Positions 54,162 through 64,000 of a DNA stretch of 64,000 bases are shown in pieces. Both the position numbers and the translations under genes were made by a program. The notes under the pieces were generated by a model, which did not search any database, had not been told where the DNA came from, and saw only the letters and a list, made by a program, of their open reading frames with translations. The first letter of the stretch is position 1. Every line of letters starts with the position of its first letter. The DNA comes from Dyadobacter sp. Leaf189 (GTDB taxonomy: Bacteria > Bacteroidota > Bacteroidia > Cytophagales > Spirosomataceae), in NCBI RefSeq assembly GCF_001424405.1, contig NZ_LMPS01000005.1:558001-622000 (forward strand), read 5' to 3'.

Positions 54162-54992
54162 ATGGAGCCCGCAATTACTGATAAGGACATCGCGATTTAT
54201 CAGCAGAAAATAATCGAACTCAACCGGCTAGCCGAGATCGGACAGCTGAGTGCAGGTATTTTACATGAGATCAAGAATCCCGTAAGCTTCGTAAACAATT
54301 TCTCGCGCCTGTCCAACGGGCTGATCGACGAAATGCGTGAGCTGGTAGGCAAGCCGCTGAACGAGCTGAGTGAGGACGATGTGGCGGACGAGCGGGAGTT
54401 GTTGGAAACTTTATCTAAAAACCTGGTGAAGATCAACGAGAACGGGAAGCGAATTGAGCGGATTATCCAGGGTATGCTCGCACAGGCGCGTTCCGAGGGT
54501 GCTGTTTTCGAAAAGACCGACCTGAACCAGCTGCTCGAAGAGTATAGCAAGCTGGCTTATCAGAGCGTGCGTGCAGAGGACAGGGAATTTAATGTGACAC
54601 TGAACTATGTGCTTGATCCTGCGGTAGGGAATGTCAGCATCTCGCGTGGGGAGTTCGGGCGCGTGATCGTGAACCTGGTCAATAATGCCTGCTACGCCAT
54701 TAATGAAAAGCGTAAACAACAGGTGGCGGGGTTTGATCCTGTGATTTCCATTTCCACGCGGCGGATTGACAATGAAGTAGAGATACTGCTGTGCGACAAC
54801 GGGATAGGTATTCCCGAGGAAATTGTAGCCAAACTCTTTCAGCCTTTTTTTACTACAAAGCCGCAGGGAAAAGGGACGGGACTGGGATTATCGCTTACTT
54901 ACACCAGCATTGTGGATACGCATAAAGGGACGATCAGTGTGACTTCGGTTCCGGGAGAAAAAACAGAATTCAAAATACTCATTCCTGCCTAA
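54162..54992 (+). CDS. soluble histidine kinase
   Basis: A 276-residue kinase without membrane or sensor domain. The H-box is intact: AEIGQLSAGILHEIKNPVSF (His about 41). The N-box is VNLVNNACYAINEK, the G1 box DNGIGIPEEI and the G2 box GKGTGLGLSLTYT. It closely resembles the last part of the upstream propeller sensor but keeps the His that the sensor has lost. A natural idea is that the two form a heterodimer in which this subunit is phosphorylated. Confidence 0.92.
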   Translation: MEPAITDKDIAIYQQKIIELNRLAEIGQLSAGILHEIKNPVSFVNNFSRLSNGLIDEMRELVGKPLNELSEDDVADERELLETLSKNLVKINENGKRIERIIQGMLAQARSEGAVFEKTDLNQLLEEYSKLAYQSVRAEDREFNVTLNYVLDPAVGNVSISRGEFGRVIVNLVNNACYAINEKRKQQVAGFDPVISISTRRIDNEVEILLCDNGIGIPEEIVAKLFQPFFTTKPQGKGTGLGLSLTYTSIVDTHKGTISVTSVPGEKTEFKILIPA

Positions 54993-55023
54993 ACGGGATT
55001 TTTACCAAAACAAACATTAAAAA

Positions 55024-56205
55024 ATGGCCATCAGGATATTAAGTGTGGACGACGAGCAAGACATGGAAATGCTCATTCTTCAACTGTTCAGAAAGCAGAT
55101 CAGAGACAAGAAATATGAATTCGTATTTGCAAACAACGGGATTGAGGCACTTCAAAAACTTGAAGAAACAGAGGATATTACCCTGATCCTGTCCGATATC
55201 AACATGCCGGGAATGGACGGGCTGACCTTTCTTTCCAAAATCAATGAAAAGCAGAACCCGCTTTTAAAGGCGATTATGGTGTCGGCTTACGGGGATATGG
55301 ACAACATCCGCACGGCGATGAACCGCGGCGCATTTGATTTCGTAACCAAGCCGGTGAATTTTGAGGATCTTGAAATTACCATTTCAAAAACTGTAGAGCA
55401 CATTGAAATGCTGGCCAATTTCGAGAAAGGCCGCGAACAGCTGATTGCGATCCAGAATGACCTGAGTGTGGCGCGTGAGATACAGCTGTCGATGCTTCCC
55501 AAAACGGTACCTGCCAACATCGGCAAGGCGGGCGTGGACCTGCATGCATTTATCCACCCGGCGAAAGCGGTGGGCGGCGATTTGTATGATTATTTCATGA
55601 TGGACTCCGAGCACCTGTTCTTTATGATCGGTGACGTTTCGGATAAGGGAGTGCCGGCTGCGTTGTTTATGGCGATCTGTAAAGCGATCTTCAAAAGCCA
55701 GTTTTCAAACAGGAACGACGACAGTATTTGTGAAAAGGTGAAGATCGTAAACCAGTTTCTAAGTGAAGATAACTCGACTTATATGTTCGTTACTGCATTT
55801 GTGTGCATTATGAATGTAAAAACGGGAGTTGTTGAATATGTGGACGCCGGCCACGAGCCTCCGATCATCATCCGGGCAGACGGTACTACCGAGCTCGTTC
55901 CCAAACTGGGTGGAATGGCGCTCTGCTTTGATCCGTCGTTTGAGTACGAATCGCATTCATTCACACTGAACAAGGGAGATAAGTTTGTACTTTATACAGA
56001 TGGAGTAACCGACGCCAACAACCTCGCAGGCGCGCGTTACGGTATGCATTACCTGCAGGATTTCTTTACGACGGGCGAAGGTTCGACCAAAACTTCGGCG
56101 CGGGAGATGAACGAGGCTACATTGGAAAGCCTGGTCGAATTTATCGGCGCGGCCAATCAGTTCGATGATATCACCATGCTGTCGCTCAGGTACCTGACCA
56201 ACTGA
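55024..56205 (+). CDS. response regulator with PP2C-type (SpoIIE/RsbU) phosphatase output
   Basis: A 393-residue protein. The receiver (about 1-125) has the acidic pair in ILSVDDEQDME, the phospho-Asp in TLILSDINMPGMDG (about 58) and the Lys in FDFVTKPVN. A short coiled coil (about 130-155) leads to a SpoIIE-type PP2C domain with VGGDLYDYF, IGDVSDKGVPAALFM, YVDAGHEPP, YTDGVTDANN and FDDITML, which keeps the metal-binding Asp residues. It would dephosphorylate STAS proteins when its receiver is phosphorylated, linking the two kinases to the STAS/RsbW-like set 15 kb upstream. Confidence 0.94.
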   Translation: MAIRILSVDDEQDMEMLILQLFRKQIRDKKYEFVFANNGIEALQKLEETEDITLILSDINMPGMDGLTFLSKINEKQNPLLKAIMVSAYGDMDNIRTAMNRGAFDFVTKPVNFEDLEITISKTVEHIEMLANFEKGREQLIAIQNDLSVAREIQLSMLPKTVPANIGKAGVDLHAFIHPAKAVGGDLYDYFMMDSEHLFFMIGDVSDKGVPAALFMAICKAIFKSQFSNRNDDSICEKVKIVNQFLSEDNSTYMFVTAFVCIMNVKTGVVEYVDAGHEPPIIIRADGTTELVPKLGGMALCFDPSFEYESHSFTLNKGDKFVLYTDGVTDANNLAGARYGMHYLQDFFTTGEGSTKTSAREMNEATLESLVEFIGAANQFDDITMLSLRYLTN

Positions 56206-56217
56206 TCGCATTGATTA

Positions 56218-58032
56218 TCAATATAAATCCCCTGCCGGCTGGTGACGCATGAGCGCCAGCCGGTACACATCGCGGTAGTAGCGCATCAGCTCTGTCCAGC
56301 AAACGGTATCTACCACCGTTTTCGGCAGGGTAACCCTCGGCACATAATGTTCCCGCTCAAACGTGTCGGCAAAATCCAGTAACATATTCGCGAGTGTTTC
56401 CACTGCTTCATCGTCGGAATGATAGCGGCGGTACAGCATTTTGATCCCGTCTTCGCTCTCAGGCGGTATGACAGTTTGAATGTACCTGCCAAAGCCAGAC
56501 AGATCGCTGGTAATCACCGGTGTACCTTGCAATGCAGCCTCCATCGCGGTATATCCCCAGGGTTCGTACAGCGACGGGAAAATCCCCAAATGGCAGCCTC
56601 TCACAAATTCCTGGTAATCCATTGAAAATACCGAGGTGGCGCGCTCGATGTAATCAGGGTGATAAAATACTTTCACTTTATTCTCCTCGCGGTTGTCCAG
56701 CTGGTGGGCAGAGAGGAAATTGGAAATTTCGTCAGGCTCGTTGAGCAAGTGTGTAACGACAGGAGGTAAGCCGTCGCGCCTGAACTGCGCCTTAGCCTCA
56801 CGCCACGTGACGTGCAGATCTTCGTCGATCAGCGTGTTCAGGTTTGGCAACGCGGCATTTTGCTTGTTGATGACATTGGAGTACAAGTCAGGGCCAAGCT
56901 GCTTACTGATCCTTTTGCATATTTTCTGTAAGTCCTGAAAACGCTGACGCGATTCGAGTATGTCAGGTCTGATGTTTGAAAAAGGCTGTTTTGAAATAAC
57001 AAAAAACACAATGGAGATATCGGTATCCTGGCTTGCCAGCATTTCGTTTAGTCTGGCAATTGCCCGTAATGTGATGTCAAAACCTTTGTTATAAAATTCA
57101 TATCTGCCTGACGTAAAGAAGTAGAGCGTGTTATCTGTTTTGAATGGGTAACTCGGCGTGATCAGCGCTTTGACAGTGGAGTCAATTTTCTGTCTGTTTT
57201 GGAGATGCAGCTCAAATACCTCGTGGCCACCCTCCGGTTTCCTGTGAATTCCGTTCCTGATAATGTACTCAGGCTTTCTTGATAAAAACAGCTCGCATTC
57301 CCATGCGGTAACTTCGCTGTTTGTAACCAGCACGTGAGCGGATTGTGCTGCGCAGCGTTCCAGTGCTACGCGCGGCAGGATCCCGTACTCTCTTGACTTT
57401 TGCTGCCAGTCGTAGTACGGCATGTGATGAAAATACGGCTCTTCGTTGGCAGCGAGGTACCTGCCCAGCAATGTAGCATGCGCATTGAAAACAGTTGCAA
57501 TCCTGATTTTTTCGTAGTCGAAGTCGGCGAGGCAGGATGCTGACATCCATTCGTGAAAATGGGCGATCACGTCCTGGTCCGCGTCGAGCTTTTCTACCAG
57601 CTTTTTCAATAGTATCCTGGCTACTTCGCCGAAGCCAAGTACCAGATCGCGCAGTTCGTCAGTTTCGAGAGAAGATATTTCAAATCGCTGCCAGAAACGT
57701 CCTTTAACCTCATTTAAAACATTCCTGCTGACGACCGGATTAATCAGCAGCACTTTGGGACGGGCTTCGTCGAGCAGCCAGTAACCGTAGTGGACTTCAA
57801 ACCCAAGCGAGCGCACAAATGCAACTGCTTCCGCCAGGGCAGGCTGGTCGATTTCCTGCAAAGGCCGGAAGTGGCTTTCGGCCATTTCCGCAAAATACGG
57901 TCCGATCAGCATATAACGATCGTCGTAAGTATCGACCATCGTCGGGATTTTCGACTTGATATAGGTGAAAATACCGCCTGCCTGATTGCAGACTTCCCAT
58001 GAAATTTCAAACAGAAATGTTTCCGGTCTCAA
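56218..58032 (-). CDS. glycogen synthase, GT3 (eukaryotic-like) family
   Basis: A 604-residue glycosyltransferase of the GT3 type rather than GlgA (GT5). It begins FLFEISWEVCNQAGGIFTYI and contains IATVFNAHATLLGRYLA, FTSGRYEFYNKGFDITLRAI and the C-terminal donor-binding region GIFPSLYEPWGYTAMEAALQ followed by GTPVITSDLSGFGRYI. The two catalytic Glu of retaining GT-B enzymes lie in YEPWGYTAMEA. It extends alpha-1,4-glucan, probably from UDP-glucose. It converges with the PP2C regulator gene, with 12 bases between stops, and so lies next to the locus that carries glgX. Confidence 0.9.
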   Translation of the reverse strand: MRPETFLFEISWEVCNQAGGIFTYIKSKIPTMVDTYDDRYMLIGPYFAEMAESHFRPLQEIDQPALAEAVAFVRSLGFEVHYGYWLLDEARPKVLLINPVVSRNVLNEVKGRFWQRFEISSLETDELRDLVLGFGEVARILLKKLVEKLDADQDVIAHFHEWMSASCLADFDYEKIRIATVFNAHATLLGRYLAANEEPYFHHMPYYDWQQKSREYGILPRVALERCAAQSAHVLVTNSEVTAWECELFLSRKPEYIIRNGIHRKPEGGHEVFELHLQNRQKIDSTVKALITPSYPFKTDNTLYFFTSGRYEFYNKGFDITLRAIARLNEMLASQDTDISIVFFVISKQPFSNIRPDILESRQRFQDLQKICKRISKQLGPDLYSNVINKQNAALPNLNTLIDEDLHVTWREAKAQFRRDGLPPVVTHLLNEPDEISNFLSAHQLDNREENKVKVFYHPDYIERATSVFSMDYQEFVRGCHLGIFPSLYEPWGYTAMEAALQGTPVITSDLSGFGRYIQTVIPPESEDGIKMLYRRYHSDDEAVETLANMLLDFADTFEREHYVPRVTLPKTVVDTVCWTELMRYYRDVYRLALMRHQPAGDLY

Positions 58033-58252
58033 AGCTGAAGGAGAGTTTTCGTTGAGGAATCACCTGCCTGCGCAGGATAATTCGAATAAAAATAATTACT
58101 CAGCAAAGTCAATGCCAGACTGATTGTGCTAACCGGAAAAAATGAGGGGCCAAACCGAAAAAAGTGCCTCTGAGGCGATTATCGGCGTGAAATGCACTGT
58201 ATTTGTTCAAATTCGTGATATATTCGGAATCCTAACCCCTGCCTGTTACACG

Positions 58253-59446
58253 ATGACTACGAGCCCAGCCACCGCACGTGTGGATTCCATTGACATTTTC
58301 AGAGCGCTGACGATGTTCCTGATGATTTTTGTAAACGATTTCTGGACGCTGAAAGGCGTACCGCAATGGATGGAGCACAGCAAAGGTAGCGAAGATGCCA
58401 TGGGGCTTTCTGATGTCGTTTTTCCGTGTTTTCTTTTTATAGTCGGCCTCTCCATTCCCTTCGCAATTTCTAACCGCAGGAAAAAAGGTGACAGTAACGG
58501 GATCATCCTGTTTCACATTGCCGAGCGAACCTTCGCATTGTTATTAATGGGCATTTACCTGGTCAACCTGGAAAGTGCTCTCAGCAGTGCAATGCCGGTG
58601 AGCAAGCACGTGTGGAGTATCGCCATGGTGATCGCATTCTTCCTGATCTGGAATGTGTACGGTAAGAATGATGTGCGTACTACCAGCTACAAAATACTCG
58701 GCTACATTATTCTTGCCGCCCTGGCTGTGGTATACAAAGGAGGCGACCTGGAAAATCCTTCGTGGATGGGCACACACTGGTACGGGATACTGGGGCTGAT
58801 CGGCTGGTCGTACCTGATCTGCGCGGTGCTTTATTTTTTGATGAAAGACAATTTGCCGCTGATCGTGGCGGGATGGTTGTTTCTGGTCTTGTTTAATCTG
58901 GCCGCGTTCGCGGGAATGCTGGATTTTCTTGATCCGGTGCGAAAGTACGTCTGGATTGTCGGCAGCGGCTCAATGCCGGCTTTTGTGATGGCGGGCGTGA
59001 CTGCTTCTGTTATTTACCGGGGGCTGGGTGCGCGCGGCGGGCTTGGCCAAACTTACATATGGATTCTGATAGCGCTCGGTATTGCGGCGCTGATTTACGG
59101 ATTTGGTACGCGTCCATTCTGGGGAATATCCAAGATCCGCGCCACTCCGGCCTGGGTCGGGATTTGCAGCGGCATCAGCTTTCTTGCTTTTGCATTCATG
59201 TTCTGGCTTGTAGACCTGAAAAAGGTCAGGAGCTGGGCCAACATCCTGAAACCAGCCGGAACAGCCACATTGACCTGCTACCTGATACCTTATATCTGGT
59301 ACGCGGTGCTCGCCCTGCTGAGTTTTAGCCTGCCTTTGTTCCTGCGTACAGGGATCGTCGGACTGGTCAAATCGCTATGCTTTTCACTGCTCGTTATCAT
59401 CATTACCGGACTGATCAACCGCATCGGGATCAGACTGAAAATATAA
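58253..59446 (+). CDS. DUF5009/HGSNAT-like membrane acyltransferase
   Basis: A 397-residue protein from the ATG at 58253 (MTTSPATARVDSIDIFRALT); an upstream in-frame ATG at 58142 would add a non-hydrophobic stretch that looks untranslated. It has about ten membrane helices. The signature RVDSIDIFRALTMFLMIFVN and the loop FPCFLFIVGLSIPFAI match the NagX/heparan-alpha-glucosaminide acetyltransferase group (YeiB-like). It probably acylates a sugar across the inner membrane; the substrate is unknown. Confidence 0.85.
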   Translation: MTTSPATARVDSIDIFRALTMFLMIFVNDFWTLKGVPQWMEHSKGSEDAMGLSDVVFPCFLFIVGLSIPFAISNRRKKGDSNGIILFHIAERTFALLLMGIYLVNLESALSSAMPVSKHVWSIAMVIAFFLIWNVYGKNDVRTTSYKILGYIILAALAVVYKGGDLENPSWMGTHWYGILGLIGWSYLICAVLYFLMKDNLPLIVAGWLFLVLFNLAAFAGMLDFLDPVRKYVWIVGSGSMPAFVMAGVTASVIYRGLGARGGLGQTYIWILIALGIAALIYGFGTRPFWGISKIRATPAWVGICSGISFLAFAFMFWLVDLKKVRSWANILKPAGTATLTCYLIPYIWYAVLALLSFSLPLFLRTGIVGLVKSLCFSLLVIIITGLINRIGIRLKI

Positions 59447-59510
59447 AGTGGGTGGTAAAACCGCAGTACCTCGTCTTTATAGATGTAGAGCTAATCAAAA
59501 TTTCAGATAA

Positions 59511-60350
59511 ATGAATTCAAGAAGAAGATTTGTACAAAAAGGAATAGCCGGCCTTGTTGCCGGAAGCTTGCTTTCAGTTACCCGCGAGAGCCAGGCAGCC
59601 AGTGTTCTGGATAGAAAAGAAGATACGTTCAAGCTGGGTATAGCCGGTTTCAGCTTTGTAAACTTCAAGCTGGACGAGGCGCTGTCTATGATGAAGCGGA
59701 CTGACGTGCATTATTTGTGTATCAAGGATTTCCATCTTCCTTATAACAGCACAGCCGAGCAGATCACCGCATTTCACGAGAAGTTGAAAGAGTCGGGTGT
59801 GACGGGTTATGCTGTCGGGCCGATTTACACAAAAACTCCGAAGGACATTGACAATGCATTCGACTATGCCAAAAGAGTGGGTGTGAAGCTGATTATCGGT
59901 ATTCCTAATCATGAAGACCTGAAATACGTGGAACAAAAAGTGAAGGAGTACGATATCAAATACGCAATCCACAACCACGGGCCGGAAGATAAGCTGTACC
60001 CGAATGCGGCTTCGATTAATAACCTGATCAAGGACCTGGACCCACGCGTTGGTATCTGCTTTGATATGGGGCATAACCGCCGGGACAACCAGGATTCCAT
60101 TGCCGACCTTAACAAATACTCCAAACGCATTTTCGACCTGCACCTTAAAAACGTAACTGCTGCTACAAAAGATGGAAAAGCAGCGGAGCTGGGCCGGGGT
60201 GTGATCGATATTCCTGCATTCGTCAAGATGCTGCGCAAGGTGAAATACTCGGGTGTGTGCGCGCTTGAATATGAGAAAGATATGAAAGATCCGCTTGCCG
60301 GAATAGCCGAGTCCGTCGGGTACTTCAAAGGGGTTTGTGATGCAGTATAA
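59511..60350 (+). CDS. Tat-exported sugar phosphate isomerase/epimerase-like TIM barrel protein
   Basis: A 279-residue protein with a twin-arginine signal (NSRRRFVQKGIAGLVAGSLL). The TIM barrel of the xylose isomerase/endonuclease IV family carries candidate metal and substrate residues in CIKDFHLPYN, IHNHGPEDK, GICFDMGHNRRDN, FDLHLKNV and ALEYEKDM. It is exported, so a periplasmic 3-keto-sugar or related isomerase/hydratase is a plausible role. It follows the HGSNAT-like gene after 64 bases on the same strand. Confidence 0.87.
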   Translation: MNSRRRFVQKGIAGLVAGSLLSVTRESQAASVLDRKEDTFKLGIAGFSFVNFKLDEALSMMKRTDVHYLCIKDFHLPYNSTAEQITAFHEKLKESGVTGYAVGPIYTKTPKDIDNAFDYAKRVGVKLIIGIPNHEDLKYVEQKVKEYDIKYAIHNHGPEDKLYPNAASINNLIKDLDPRVGICFDMGHNRRDNQDSIADLNKYSKRIFDLHLKNVTAATKDGKAAELGRGVIDIPAFVKMLRKVKYSGVCALEYEKDMKDPLAGIAESVGYFKGVCDAV

Positions 60351-60383
60351 TGCGTTTGAATGGTTTTAAGTGTCACAAAATCC

Positions 60384-60391
60384 TATTTTTG
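60384..60391 (+). promoter_or_regulatory. -7 element upstream of pgi
   Basis: TATTTTTG matches TAnnTTTG exactly and ends 41 bases before the pgi ATG. A TTTG at 60355-60358 is 25 bases upstream, a longer spacer than usual. Confidence 0.45.
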
Positions 60392-60426
60392 CAGCTCAGA
60401 ATTGATTTGAATCTTACCTAATCTGA

Positions 60427-62429
<2,003 letters not shown>

Positions 62430-62456
62430 ACTTTCAGGCAACAATTAAAAGATGCC

Positions 62457-62464
62457 CAAATTTA
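62457..62464 (-). promoter_or_regulatory. -7 element upstream of the VanZ gene
   Basis: The minus strand reads TAAATTTG, an exact TAnnTTTG match, 27 bases before the ATG. No -33 element at standard spacing is visible. Confidence 0.4.
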
Positions 62465-62538
62465 GCCTTGTTTCACCGTTATTCCAGTTGTTTCAATGCA
62501 GCTGTCTGGTAAATTGTTTGTACTGCATTCACTACCTT

Positions 62539-63000
62539 CTACCGGACTTGCTTATAGTAAAACTTAACCGAGTCAGCTGCTCCACCGAGTTCCGGCAAGT
62601 AGTCGGTGGCTTCCAATCTCGTTAGCTCGCCTACTTTTTCGATGATCTTGTATAGGCGTTTTAGCCCACTCCCACGGTAGGTAATTGAGACAGTCATAGT
62701 TTTTACTTTGGAAATGGTGCCGGGAACTCTCGTCCAGATATGCTTGGCATGGAGTGTATCATTTCGAAAGACTCGTTCTACCTCGTCATCCACTTCATGG
62801 TAGCTTTTAAGCACTTCTGAATAGCCTATCTGTGATCCGCTCAGTGAGCGTGTAGGTGTCTCTATTCTTTCTAAATTCCACGTTCCTTTGAGCCTTGTTG
62901 AAATGGGTTCACCGCCAATTTTGCCATTATCCCGCTCGCATGCGCAGATTAGTAAAAACATGAAAATCAAAATTCCCGAGAATGTGGTTGCATTTTTCAT
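62539..63000 (-). CDS. lipoprotein, paralogue 2 of a tandem pair
   Basis: A 153-residue protein from the ATG at 63000 with a lipoprotein signal ending LLICAC and then ERDNGKIG. It shares with the upstream gene the segments LSGSQIGYSEV, a variant of FRNDTLHAKHIWTR, and the C-terminal LEATDYLPELGG...VKFYYKQV. No enzyme motif is seen. The two genes clearly arose by tandem duplication. Its role may be tied to the C10 peptidase encoded upstream. Confidence 0.8.
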   Translation of the reverse strand: MKNATTFSGILIFMFLLICACERDNGKIGGEPISTRLKGTWNLERIETPTRSLSGSQIGYSEVLKSYHEVDDEVERVFRNDTLHAKHIWTRVPGTISKVKTMTVSITYRGSGLKRLYKIIEKVGELTRLEATDYLPELGGAADSVKFYYKQVR

Positions 63001-63026
63001 AGCTTTTGAAGTTTTGCATAACTGTA

Positions 63027-63485
63027 CTACCAAACTTGCTTGTAGTAGAACTTGACCGTGTCAGCATCGCCACCGAGTTCCGGCAAGTAGTCGGTTGCTT
63101 CCAGAGTTGACGGCTGCCCGACTGTGCTATAAAGTTTGTAAAAGCGTTTCAAGCCATAACGGTACGTTATCAATACGGTTTGTTGCTTTGTTTTCGCAAT
63201 TGGGGGTGGATCTCTTCTCCAAAAATATGTAGTGAAAAGTGTGTCATTTCTGAAAATTTCTTCGATGTTATAGCCATCTTTGTTGGTAATGTTCATTATT
63301 TCCGTGAATCCAATTTGAGTACCTGACAGAACGCGGGTTGGCATAACTACTTTTTCTAATTTCCAGTTAACGAATAAACGAGATTCAAAAGGCACACCCG
63401 CATCCCAACCATCGTCACGGTCACAAGCACAGATCAAACAGAGAATCAAAGTGAAACCCACAGAAGTTGTTTTGGAGCTTTTCAT
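63027..63485 (-). CDS. lipoprotein, paralogue 1 of a tandem pair
   Basis: A 152-residue protein with the signal MKSSKTTSVGFTLILCLICA and Cys21 as lipidation site (LICAC-like box), then a short acidic linker and a beta-rich domain with VLSGTQIGFTEI, FRNDTLFTTYFWRRDP and LEATDYLPELGGDADTVKF. It begins 6 bases after the stop of the peptidase gene, so it is almost surely co-transcribed with it. Function unknown. Confidence 0.8.
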   Translation of the reverse strand: MKSSKTTSVGFTLILCLICACDRDDGWDAGVPFESRLFVNWKLEKVVMPTRVLSGTQIGFTEIMNITNKDGYNIEEIFRNDTLFTTYFWRRDPPPIAKTKQQTVLITYRYGLKRFYKLYSTVGQPSTLEATDYLPELGGDADTVKFYYKQVW

Positions 63486-63491
63486 ATTTAT

Positions 63492-64000
63492 TTAAGGTCT
63501 GATTCCAGTTATCACATGCATATTGCCGTTATAATCTTCGCCTTTTGGATTATATTGACCAAAAGCGTAGTAGTCATTCCAGTCTCCATCCCAACCCCAG
63601 TTCATTCTTAAATATGTAAATGACCATTCCTTGCACTGCTTAGTGGAGCAGTCGAATTCACTGTAATCGTTGACTTGATATCCTTCGCAGAGCCAAATGT
63701 GATAATTGTCAAAACAGGTTAAGCAGGTTGACCCCCAAAAGATTACAGGATGGTTTGTCTTTAGTTCGGTTTTGATTAGAGTGACATTATAAGCTTCATT
63801 TCCCGACCCTCCGCTAGAAAACCCGAAGCTTTGCAATCCGCTTTTCACATCTCCCGGCCAGGTAAATGTATTGCAGGATCCCATATAGTTGTAGCTCGCT
63901 TTGGCCTTGTCACCCATAGTTTTCATTAACGAACCAAGGCTATGTTCACCGGCAGTGGAGGCAGTACAAGTAACGTCCGACTCTCTTGGGCGAGCCAGGT
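63492..64000 (-). CDS. C10 (streptopain-like) cysteine peptidase, 5' end outside the window
   Basis: An open frame of 168 residues continues to the window edge. The visible part is the C-terminal region of a peptidase of family C10 (SpeB-like): FWGSTCLTCFDNYHIWLCEG with the probable catalytic His in YHIWLCEGY, and the conserved Trp region YLRMNWGWDGDWNDYYAFG. The nucleophile Cys and the propeptide must lie upstream, beyond the edge. LMKTMGDKAKASYNY fits the region between Cys and His. C10 enzymes are secreted proteases. Confidence 0.8.
   Translation of the reverse strand, partial: LARPRESDVTCTASTAGEHSLGSLMKTMGDKAKASYNYMGSCNTFTWPGDVKSGLQSFGFSSGGSGNEAYNVTLIKTELKTNHPVIFWGSTCLTCFDNYHIWLCEGYQVNDYSEFDCSTKQCKEWSFTYLRMNWGWDGDWNDYYAFGQYNPKGEDYNGNMHVITGIRP

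Noticed and set aside
56235-56263. Perfect 8-bp inverted repeat CCGGCTGG/CCAGCCGG as a terminator between convergent genes
   Set aside because: It lies inside the 3' coding end of the glycogen synthase gene and has no T-run on either strand.

Overview
The window looks like chromosomal DNA of a free-living Bacteroidota bacterium, most likely Cytophagales and possibly a Dyadobacter relative. The evidence is: promoters with a TAnnTTTG -7 element, the ftsX-DUF3098-uppP-truB-ribF gene order, LytS/LytTR pairs, a periplasmic-propeller sensor kinase, a GT3-type glycogen synthase and several secreted Gfo/Idh- and esterase-type proteins. The genus is inferred from gene content only. No rRNA, tRNA, CRISPR array, phage or insertion sequence was recognised.

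Layout. 1-5.8 kb: a truncated MFS transporter, a TlpA-like lipoprotein, a Gln/Pro-rich secreted protein, a DinB protein, an NTF2-like gene and its probable TetR regulator with a palindromic operator, a dehydrogenase remnant and a small soluble protein. 5.8-11.9 kb (minus): an ergothioneine locus, egtD and egtB overlapping genes for an EgtUV/OpuC-type ABC importer, with a flavin disulfide oxidoreductase upstream. The importer's fused binding domain appears circularly permuted. 12-18.3 kb (minus): housekeeping genes ribF, truB, uppP, DUF3098, ftsX, a bifunctional nuclease and etfAB. 18.3-28.6 kb: a TPR protein, an unknown 122-aa protein, a Gfo/Idh oxidoreductase with a CE7 esterase, an RluF-type pseudouridine synthase, secreted unknowns, a bestrophin, and a three-gene LytTR two-component operon that includes a degenerate receiver-GAF protein.

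29.1-56.2 kb is the most striking part: about 27 kb of plus-strand genes, mostly with very short gaps. In order they encode a DJ-1 protein, a ThDP enzyme, a GMC oxidoreductase, three NTF2-like proteins, a second DJ-1 protein, a VOC protein, an AGE-family epimerase, STAS, GlgX debranching enzyme, STAS, an anti-sigma-type ATPase, an nSTAND-WD40 NTPase, a TonB receptor, a GNAT enzyme, an ATP/ADP-carrier-like transporter with HEAT repeats, a propeller sensor kinase lacking the phospho-acceptor His, an intact soluble histidine kinase, and a receiver-PP2C phosphatase. This resembles a partner-switching signalling module (phosphatase, STAS antagonist, kinase) joined to a small metabolic pathway and glucan handling. 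No sigma factor is present. A GT3 glycogen synthase lies convergently right after it.

58-64 kb: an acyltransferase-like membrane protein, a Tat-exported sugar isomerase-like protein, pgi, a VanZ protein, two tandem paralogous lipoproteins and the 3' part of a C10 (streptopain-like) peptidase.

Across the whole window the word CAATGC/GCATTG and the palindrome AATGCATT are strikingly frequent. Two families of intergenic palindromic repeats lie inside the 27-kb locus.
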